64,000 nt of DNA from Clarkia xantiana subsp. parviflora (Eukaryota > Streptophyta > Magnoliopsida > Myrtales > Onagraceae). The notes under the pieces are model-generated. The model had not been told where the DNA came from and did no database searches. It saw nothing but the letters and a program-made list of their open reading frames with translations. Both the position numbers and the translations under genes were made by a program. Of this stretch, positions 56,240-64,000 are shown piece by piece; within the stretch, counting starts at the first letter, position 1, and every line of letters begins with the position of its first letter. The stretch is taken from assembly GCA_036873135.1 (NCBI GenBank), contig JAPTYO010000005.1:9092166-9156165 (forward strand), given 5' to 3'.

Positions 56240-58976
56240 TTAGGCTTGGTCCTTGTTGGCGGCATCAGCGGGAGCAGGGTCCACAAAATCTGTGGCAGAA
56301 GGCTCCACAGGTTCAGCTGCTGGAGGGTCGATTATCGGGGCGTCGGCACTTGGAGGCTCCGCCATGTCTTCAACAACCGCGGGGGCGCTCCCCTCATCAC
56401 TCTCCTCCGAGAGGGCAAAGTATTTCTTCGCGAAGGGAGCGAGAGATGGAGACTTTTCGAAGTTGATGGCGTCGCCATACTCCAGGTGGAGTTCCTCGAC
56501 TGCGTTGAAGAGGGTGTTCTCCACCTCCGCGCTGCAGAACTTCACCGCATCAGCTTGGAAGTCCTCGGACCCCCGATAATCCTCCCGGCCCTTAGTCTCG
56601 GCCGCGACCACCTGCGCAGGAACCTCAGCGATTTGCTCCTCCAGAGCCTTCTTTTCAAGGACAAGTTTGTCCTCAGCAATCCGCTGCTCCTGCCGCTCCC
56701 GCTTCAGGAGCCCCTCGAAGTCACGAACCTGCTTTTGGAGGTCCCGAGTCTTTCGGTCGAGGATGGCCTGCTCCTTGGCCAGTTTTCCCCGCGAAGACTC
56801 GGAGGCCGCGAGATCCTCCTCAAGCTTAGCTATGACCGCGGGAGCCCCGTTTGCCCGCTCCTGCTCCAGGGCTTCCTCGAAGGCGAAGATGTACCCGAAG
56901 CAGCGGTTGATGTCCCCCATCTCCTGCGAAGGAAGGAAAAGAAATGTTAGCAGATGAGTAACCTGTTTTACCGATGAAGGAGCGAAAAGTAGGAGTCTTA
57001 ACTCTATCCGACGGATGGACATCTCTTGGACATCCCGACGGATGTCCTCCCGATCCAAGGAAATCGGATACCTCAGACTGGGCAGAATTGAGCCTGCAAG
57101 CAGATGTGGATCCAGCTCTGGGTATGCGTCCCCTTGTCGGAGCTGGACCCCTTGCAGCGTTTGGATCGGGGTCCAGGGAGCCTCCTTCTGGGCGGAGTCG
57201 AAGGCCTTGTAAAAACTCCCGTTGAGGGGGAGAGGAGAAGGACCGACTCGAGTCGTGGAGGGGCGCGCCTCCGACTCGCCCCGGGCTGGGGAAGGAGTGA
57301 AGTCATGGATGGGCGACGGTTGTCGCTGTTGTGAAGAAGACGAGGGGGGTAGCCCCTTGGAGGTTGGTTTCAGTGGGGACTGCCCCGCCCTCCGACGAGG
57401 AATCAGGGAGCCACCCTCATCAGTCTCCTCGGAGGAGTCCAGGTTCTCCACCCGAGGAAATTGATCGCCGGTCGGGGTCTCTCCACCAGAGAAAAGTGGC
57501 GCCCCTGCTGAAGGAGGCGCCCCTGCTGAAGGTGGTGCACCTGCTGAAGCTCCAGCACCCGATGGAGTCCCCGAGTGACCTGCACCTAGAGGACGAGAGG
57601 CTTCAGAAACATAATCAGGAAGTTCGTTAGGGTCCTTACACCAAACGATGCGCCGAGAAACATATTGGTCCTTCCCGCGGTAGTTGTAGTAGCCCGCCTT
57701 CAGGACACGAGGAGTTTCCCCTCGGAGGACACGTTTGACATCTGCGATGCGGGCCTCCATGGTCGAAGGGACCAACTCCTTGGGAACTAGCTTCCTGTAC
57801 GATTTAATAGCGAGGCGGAGCTTTTTACCTTCTTCAGCAGTCTGGACATCGAAGAGTTTGTCCACCTCCACGCGGCTCCGCTTTGTCCTCTCCGCGGAGG
57901 GAGATCCCGACGGAGCAGCAGCTTTCTTGGCTGACTTCCTCTTCCGCGTAGGGTGGACAACGTCGGTCTCCCCCTGCTTAAGGATCAGATTGGTCAGCAC
58001 GGATACCTTCTTAGCTGCAAACAGTAAAAACAGGGATTAGAAACGTTACCCAAGGAACCATATTGGCGGGGCCATCGAAGAGTTGACCCCCGGAGACTAT
58101 GTCGAGGAGTCGGATCCCGGCATTCACCAGGTCCCGCTCCGTGAGAGAATTGGAATCGAGAGGAGTATAGGATTCCCCCCATCGGTAGAGCTGGATGAGA
58201 TGAAGGGTTTGGAAGTCTTCATCAGAATAGGTGTGGTAAGCGGGAGGAGAGTCCGTTTCCACCTCCCATCGGGGCCACGAGATCGAGGAGTTCTGGATGA
58301 AGACGTAGCTCCTCTTCCACCCACTGTTATCGGACCCCGTGTCGATCAGGAGTCCCCGACCCTTGACAACCTTCCAGGTGTCACTGGTCCAGCTGCACAA
58401 CGCGATTTGCGTCTTGTTCCACTTGGGCATCCGGGGGTAGAAGGCACAGACCCCCGCCTCGTTGCACTTCATCCCGTAGAAGGTTCTGAAGAGCTGGAGG
58501 CTGTAAACCCACTTCTGTCGGAAGCAGAGGACCTGGAAGGCGTTCCACAGGCGGATGGCATGGGGAGAGAAGGTGGTTGGATGCGTCTTGTAGTGTTGGC
58601 ACATCTCGACCAGAGTGCCGCAGAAGGGGAATCGAATCCCCGCCGATATTTGCCCCGTAGAAACAAATACCTCCCCTTTCCGGGGACGAGTAACCTCAAG
58701 GTTACTCGAGAGGCGGGGCCAAGGATATGGGAAGCGAGGTTCCCAGGTAGAGGTGATGCATCCCTCCCGGAGAGCTGCATCGTAAGCAGTGCTGGAAATC
58801 TCGTTGAGTGCATAGTCGAAATTGAAGGGCTTTTTCCCCTTGGAACTAGATCAACTGTCTGAAAATCAGCCATGGCAAGGAAAGGCACATTGGGTTTTCC
58901 AGAAAATTTCAAACGAACTAATCGAAGACGAAAGAAAAGATATACAAGCAACAGGGAAGAAATCCTTACCAGACAT
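56240..58976 (-). pseudogene. Antisense gene (aORF) of gypsy copy E, Transposase_28-like
   Basis: Minus strand. Exon 1 has 7 coding nt (ATGTCTG, 58976-58970, donor GTAAGG). Exon 2 begins near 58858 and carries a conserved domain (FRFPFCGTL-type, then TFSPHAIRLWNAFQVLCFRQK and FRTFYGMKCNEAGVCAFYPR) as in the Pfam family Transposase_28. With the acceptor at 58859 a TGA occurs at codon 5 (58853-58851). A 35-nt intron-like gap (58049-58015, GTAACG to TTTGCAG) separates exon 3, which is open for 586 codons to 56240. Exon 3 holds a basic KRKSAKKAA stretch, Pro/Ser/Ala-rich low complexity (about 58000-57200), a coiled-coil-like part (about 56870-56600) and an acidic tail. A likely further intron ends at the acceptor near 56921. 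Role unknown; position and strand match the antisense extra ORFs of Tat elements. Confidence 0.75.
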
Positions 58977-59536
58977 GATGATTTGAAGTATGAAGGATGA
59001 TCTGAAAGTTGCTGGAAAAGTTGTTCGGAGAACAGGAGGTCGGAGAAGCACTGGAGTCTTCGAAATCGCAGAGCTTGAGTTCTCAGAGTTGCAAAGAGCT
59101 TTTGGAATTTCGGAAACGGTAAAAGGGAAAATGTGCCCAGGGTTAGGGTTTTATAGGAGAAAATGACAGTCGAAGAGACGTTCTAATCTGAATCGTCGAA
59201 GTCGAAGCGTTTTAATCTGAACCGTTGAGATGAAACGTGCAGAATGGCAACGGACGTAATGATGAAACAGTCTGAAAAGCACTTTTCAGAAAAAGCAGGC
59301 GCAAGAAATCAGGCACGGGTGCCAAAGACGTCGCTTCGTTATCTGCTGCATTTAATGGCTGGGGAACCGAGGAGTCTTCTCGGATTTGGTGGTTATCCTC
59401 AAGGCATCGAGGAAACGTGAACGAGAAGATTTGTATCAAGTGACTGTATCAAGGGAAAGGTCCCCGACTCTGATGTCGGGAGGTCGGGAGTTGAAAGACA
59501 CGACGAACTGTAAGTCCCTCATGTCTTGGGGGCAAA
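58977..59536 (+). other. 3' non-coding region and polypurine tract of gypsy copy E
   Basis: Non-coding DNA that must hold the promoter of the antisense gene (inference), then a single unit of the motif expanded in copy D (tcgggaggtcgggag, about 59478), then the polypurine tract at about 59521-59536. Confidence 0.7.
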
Positions 59537-60192
59537 TGATGGGTTTCACTATGGCCGTTAGACCCTTTAACGGTGAGGAAACGGTGAATAGGCCCACTGG
59601 GCCCTAAAAGGAGGTCAAGAAGACCAAGCCGAAGGGTCCCGACAGAGGGAGTCCCGATGATGAAAGGTCCTGACAGAGTCAGTCCCGATAGGCGAGCTGG
59701 ATGCTCCCGATGAGATGCCTTTAAGTAGGCCCCGATGATGAATCCCTGAGAACGATTGGCCCTGTCACGATGATGAGGGGCCCCGAGCGGTGACACAATG
59801 AGATAACTCTGGAGTCCCCGATATTAGTCGGGACTTGCTATCAGAGGTTGAGGCCGAGATACGCGGAGCGTGGCCGAGATAGGCGAGATCATGGCCTAGA
59901 TAGGCGGGATCGTGGCCGAGATACGCGGAATATGGGCTAACCACCCCAACGGTTCACCAGGTAACTGAGGTACCTCTTCGCCTATAAAAGGGCAGAGGTT
60001 ACCTCAGATCATATACTTTTTTTACGACTACATACTGAGACTCTTGCTTACCAGTTCATACGAGATACTCATTTAAGCACCGGAGAGGGATTCTGGGTCA
60101 CCGCCCGGTCTATCCCCTCTTGCAAGATTACGTGGAGCGAAAGAGCTCGGATCGCCGTCAAGATCGTACCGGAGTTCCACCGTGATCCAACA
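59537..60192 (+). repeat. 3' LTR of gypsy copy E
   Basis: 656 bp with the same ends as the 5' LTR and very few differences by eye apart from the 62-bp duplication. The GGGAG duplication follows at 60193-60197. Confidence 0.95.
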
Positions 60193-60344
60193 GGGAGGAA
60201 TAGAGTGAACTCAATCGATGTGGTACAAAAAAATCACAATTTCACATTCATACAAAAAATGGGCTAAAAATGTCAATTGGGCTTAAAACAAAATTAGTCC
60301 AAAAATAATTTAACTAAAAAATGGCCCATTTTTCCAACACATTC

Positions 60345-60490
60345 AGTTTACTAGTTGTGGATTGTTTTCCAATTTTTCCTCTCAATTTTTGCAAAACCCT
60401 AGTTTGATTACCGGCGTCGTCACACTCTCTTATCCCCGCTGCCTTGCACCACGTGTACTAGATGTCATCCGTCAGGCACAGATTTCATTT
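60345..60490. other. Short spacer after solo LTR A2
   Basis: Non-coding sequence with an aaaccctag motif common in plant leaders. Nothing recognised. Confidence 0.4.
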
Positions 60491-61357
60491 CGATCCATCT
60501 GGCCGAGTCTAGTATAGTAGCAGACCACCGGATCTGAGACGTCCCGAACCAGAGCATAATCTGCCTAGACCCACAAAGCTCAACTTGTTTTTTCGCCCCT
60601 CCGTAGTTGTCTACTATGGGCCAACTCTGAAAATCTCGTCGCCAGTGACGCCTAGCCTGAATGCTCCCCGTGTCCCGCTAGACTTCCTATCACTTCCTGC
60701 CGATCTTTCTACCTCTTCAACAGTTCCTGAGATATTCATCTTCAATGCCACCAGATTTCAGCCAATCGATACCTCAGTTCGGATTGGTTATAAGGATACA
60801 CGGAAGCTCAGGTATTTTCTACCTCGTACTCGCAAAGCACAAATCACCCGGAGTTCAACTGCTAAAGTGCTACCTCCTGAGATCTTCATCTTCCAAGCCA
60901 GCTGAGTCCGGTCAATCTACCGCTTCGATCCATCTGGCCGAGTCTAGTATAGTAGCAGACCACCAGATCTTAGACGTGCCGAACCAGAGCATAATTTGCC
61001 TAGACCCACAAAGCTCAACCTGTTTTTTCGCCCCTCAGTAGTTGTCTACTATAGGCCAACTCTGCAAGTCTCGTCGCCAGTGACGCCTAGCCTGAATGCT
61101 CCACGTGTCCCGCTTGAGTTCCTATCACTTCATGCAGACCTTGCTACTTCTTCAACGGTTCCTTAGTTATTCATCTTCAATGCCACCAGATTTCAGCCAA
61201 TCGATACCTCAGTTCAGTGAGGTTATAAGGATACACGGAAGCTCGGGTCTCGTCTACCTCGTACTCGCAAAGCACAAATCACCCAAAGTTCAACTGCTAA
61301 AGTGCTACCTCCTGAGATCTTCATCTTCCAAGCCAGCTGTGTCCGGCAAATCTACCG
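60491..61357 (+). repeat. 435-bp tandem duplication
   Basis: Cgatccatctggccgagtct at 60491 recurs at 60926, and the two units match to about 61357 with roughly 95% identity by eye. The plus strand stays open for about 100 codons in each unit (for example 60585-60905 and 61096-61500). The same peptide pieces (SSMPPDFSQSIPQF) are in the same frame in both, but I do not recognise a protein family. Confidence 0.9.
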
Positions 61358-61666
61358 CTCGCCGCAAGCCGGTACAAGGTATTCACGAAGTTTTGGGTCT
61401 CTTGGACAACCAAAGCATCCACTTCGCAGCGAATTCCACTGGCCAAGCCGAAGGCCGTGCCTTTCCTCCTATGTGTGTTATGTACCAATATATACTTTAA
61501 GGCCTTGTTGTGCACTTATAGAATGTGGGGGGGCCGAATAGCAAGCTTTGTATTAGAATAGGGCATAAATAGCTGATGCAGTTGTATATGAGGGTTACTT
61601 GATGATATGTGAAATTGGCTTCTTCTTCTTCTTCTTCCGCGTGTCTTCTTCTTCAATTATGTTAGT
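61358..61666. other. Unassigned spacer with (TTC)n run
   Basis: A frame ending at 61500 continues from the second duplication unit. A cttcttctt run lies at 61620-61655. No gene recognised. Confidence 0.4.
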
Positions 61667-62323
61667 TGTTGGATCCTCTCCGAGTGGGGTGTCGGATCCT
61701 GGTAGTGACGACGGAAGAATGCCTCGGGTTGCTCCTATTCGGGTCTTTGCACGTACCGAACTCGTGCGTCTCTGTATACCTGCAAGAGAGGCAGTATCGC
61801 ACACCACGCAGGGGGGGTGGAGTGCGATGAACCCTCTTCGAAGCTTAAATCGTGTATTTTAGAGAGAGAAACTAAGAGAGAGGGCAGAGCTTCCGCTGTC
61901 AACTTAGTTTGAAATGAATGATCAAGGCCCCTATTTATAGGAAACCTTGGGAATCAAACCGGGTTTGGAACGGTCCGACGTCGGTTCAATGCAAAGTATG
62001 AACCGAGCGTAGACGGGAGTAAAGCTGACATCGGGAGGGTTTGCACGTGCGGTGCTTGCGTAGGGGTTTAAATATCATCAATAGGAGGAATCCGGACCAT
62101 CCCGAGGTATCGCGAGGATTCTGGGAGGTCCGAAGTAACGGGACAATCCGGAGGGTCGGATTGTGATGACAATCCGGACGCGGTACAAATCCGGGGCGCG
62201 TACGCGCGTGCCCCGGACTTTTTAGTACCCGCGGGTGAATAATTCGAAACCGTTCAGTGAGTTTGACGTGTATACGAAGTCTGAATAATATAAAACGAAC
62301 CTGAATCGGACGTAGACCCATCA
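61667..62323 (-). repeat. LTR of another gypsy family (element N, 3' LTR)
   Basis: 657 bp; minus strand TGATGGGTCTACG to GATCCAACA, with a TATA-like cctataaatagg near 61935 (minus). The plus strand continues as tttgcccccgagtcaagtgg (62324-62343), the reverse complement of a polypurine tract like that of copies C, D and E. The internal region therefore lies to the right, and the 5' LTR is outside the window or lost. Confidence 0.75.
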
Positions 62324-62742
62324 TTTGCCCCCGAGTCAAGTGGTGGCATGGCCCCGTCTTGACTCTATTTTCGATAGAGTATACGTTCAATTTAAGTTCG
62401 GGTGTTACCTCCAGATGGACTTATTATCCGTTGGCGTGTGGTCCTTGTTATTATGTATCCCTCCTTGGACTTGGACGGGAGTAGTCATATATGTCGACAT
62501 GATTAGTGTAGCAAGCATATATATGGCATATACATATATGACAATCCTAGTCCGTGTATGCGATCATGGATATGAATTCTAACATATATATGATTATGAC
62601 GTGCATGTGTACGAGAGTCGACATACGATATGCAATGTTATGAAATTAAATCATATAAGTATGGGCATGTATATATGCGATAATATGGATAAGAGTATAC
62701 ACATGTCGGGATTGCAATTGTGAAAACGTGACATGGACATGT

Positions 62743-62825
<83 letters not shown>

Positions 62826-64000
62826 GATGTTGATGTATGTGTGTATGCATGAATATGTAAACATGCATAGGTGTTAGGAATTCCTTCCAAAGGAGATAGA
62901 AAAAATATGGAAGGGGAAAGATGTTACCCATAGGTGTATATAAAGGAGTGAATTCCAATAATTCCACACTTTGTATTCTCTCTTTTTAGAGTTGTCTTCC
63001 CCTTTTCTTAGAGAGTAAGTGACTTAGCACTCAAACCACTCACTCATCCACCCACACCCATTCCCCCAGCAGCCAACCACCACTCACTAAGAGACCCCGC
63101 TCGTGGCGGCGGACAGGGCGGCGGACGGCGGCAGCTTCATCGGACGGCGGGCGGAGCTTCGGGCGGTGATTTCGGGTATGTAACCTCATTTTTTTAGGTG
63201 ATTCGGTTTTTTGGGGTTGATTAGAACCTTTTCCAGGTATGCCAATGCCTTTTCTTGCATCAATTTTGTTAATCTTTGCCTTGATTTTGAACTTTATCAT
63301 CCATGCCCACCAAGTGTTTGATGAAATGCCTAGGATAGTTAAGCATAGCAAAAAAAAGCATAAAAATGGTTAAGTGTTTTACCACTTGTATGTATAGAGT
63401 AGGAGTGATACTTCCCTATTGGTTGCCATCTTTGATTGCTCAAGGAATTGTTGTGACATGTATGTACACACTTGGTTGTATGGAGATGCTTGTAGCTATA
63501 GCTAAGCTTTGTATTCCAAAAGGGGATGTATGTATCCACATCCTAAACATGTTAGATAAGAATATGCATATAGGTGTTAGTACTATGAGTATGTTAGCAC
63601 TTGTTACCTAGGGGGATTTTCCTTGGGCCACGTAGGTGAGCATAGATGCATGTAAGCATTCGTAGATACACATGAGCATGTGTAAGTGCATGTATGCACA
63701 CGTTGGCACTCATAGTTACACGTAAGTGTATGTGTGCATACATAGTTGAACATAGGCACTTGGAGTGGTGTAGGAACACCTATACTCGTGGATACGTAGG
63801 CGTGCATAGGCCTACGTCGGCGTGCATACGCATATGTAGATCACATAAGTGTTGGGACGAGGCCCTTACATAGAGTTGCCCCCGTATAGAGAATGTTCGT
63901 TACGTAGTAGTTGAACACTTTATAGATTCACGAGCATGATGTTGCCCACGAGCGGGGGGCGTTTGTTGCATAGTAGTTGTTAACACGTTGGATGTACGCG
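62324..64000 (-). other. Probable internal region of element N, non-coding here
   Basis: No coding domain found. It contains a (GT)n tract (62747-62824), a plus-strand TATA-like sequence (ggtgtatataaagg, about 62934) with pyrimidine-rich DNA after it, a GC-rich block (gcggcggac, 63105-63165), and loose repeats of gcatgtaagca/cgtaggcgtgcatag type from about 63640 to the end. These could belong to the element or to other DNA. Confidence 0.35.
62747..62824. repeat. (GT)n microsatellite, about 39 units
   Basis: An uninterrupted GT run of about 78 bp. The poly-Thr-His frames on the minus strand are artefacts of it. Confidence 0.98.

Larger units (their letters stand above)
49439..60192 (+). mobile_element. 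Complete Tat-type Ty3/gypsy retrotransposon (copy E)
   Basis: 10,754 bp with LTRs at 49439-50156 and 59537-60192 and a perfect GGGAG duplication. A primer site (ttggcgccgtctgtgggaa) begins at 50157 and a polypurine tract (cttgggggcaaa) ends at 59536. Gag-pol runs on the plus strand (50194-55770). A CTTAAG-rich tandem array (55775-56125) separates it from an antisense gene on the minus strand (58976-56240). An additional archaeal-type RNase H and an antisense gene place it in the Tat lineage. It keeps every domain but has premature stops, so it is structurally whole and coding-defective. Confidence 0.95.
48829..60339 (-). mobile_element. Solo LTR of family A (copy A2), interrupted by gypsy copy E
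   Basis: Pieces 48829-49438 and 60198-60339 join into one 752-bp minus-strand LTR (TGTTGGAAAAATGG to ATTTCTATCA) bounded by CATTC. There is no internal region, so this is a solo LTR left after recombination between two LTRs. The gypsy element E inserted later at 49439. It is homologous to A1 (1847-9897), including the TATA region (gcctatataaag, near 49420). Confidence 0.92.

Noticed and set aside
58851..58872. Frameshift at the start of the antisense gene in copy E (ATG at 58872 read as start)
   Set aside because: Copy D shows the true start is a separate small exon; with that splice the frame fits without a frameshift, leaving a stop codon.
62638..62967. Thr-His repeat protein
   Set aside because: Translation of the (GT)n microsatellite.

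Overview
This window is plant nuclear DNA dominated by transposons, most likely from a eudicot with a large repeat-rich genome. The evidence is nested LTR retrotransposons (Ty3/gypsy Tat-type and Ty1/copia), plant-type host genes, tRNA-iMet primer sites in the copia elements and AT-rich spacers with long microsatellites. Only two host genes look intact: a MINI ZINC FINGER (MIF) gene at 18144-18386 (+), and a WSD1-type wax ester synthase/diacylglycerol acyltransferase at 46946-48298 (+), which runs as one exon. No rRNA, tRNA or CRISPR features were seen.

Left part (1-16.5 kb). The 3' end of a Tat-type gypsy element (1-1595) is followed by a LINE RNase H relic (1611-1846). Next is a 755-bp LTR (1847-2330 plus 9627-9897), split by a 7.3-kb non-autonomous Ogre/Tat-like element (2331-9621). 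That element has a GTTGA target duplication, two ~1.1-kb LTRs and an interior made of tandem arrays. After an unassigned stretch come the 3' half of a copia element (10866-13672, +) and the 5' part of a minus-strand copia copy (13673-16527).

Middle (16.5-46 kb). The MIF gene lies in AT-rich DNA. A degenerate gypsy copy (18900-26950, -, duplication TGTAT) has its reverse transcriptase cut by a 525-bp fold-back Mutator-like MITE with a perfect 9-bp duplication. A copia cluster (27662-44002) follows: an outer minus copy holds two tandem plus-strand 3' halves and one nearly full-length minus copy (34485-43160). It abuts a broken gypsy gag and two LTRs in inverted orientation (44862-46110).

Right part (46-64 kb). 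Downstream of the acyltransferase gene is a solo LTR with duplication CATTC (48829-60339). It is split by a complete 10.75-kb Tat-type gypsy element (49439-60192, duplication GGGAG) carrying gag-pol and a convergent antisense gene. Beyond are a 435-bp tandem duplication, another gypsy LTR (61667-62323) and a (GT)n tract.

Three copies of the Tat family (1-1595, 18900-26950, 49439-60192) inform one another. They show gag-pol on one strand, an antisense gene on the other, a CTTAAG-rich tandem array between the convergent stop codons, and decay in which most stops that can be compared are C-to-T type. Lineage names rest on motifs read by eye, with no database search.
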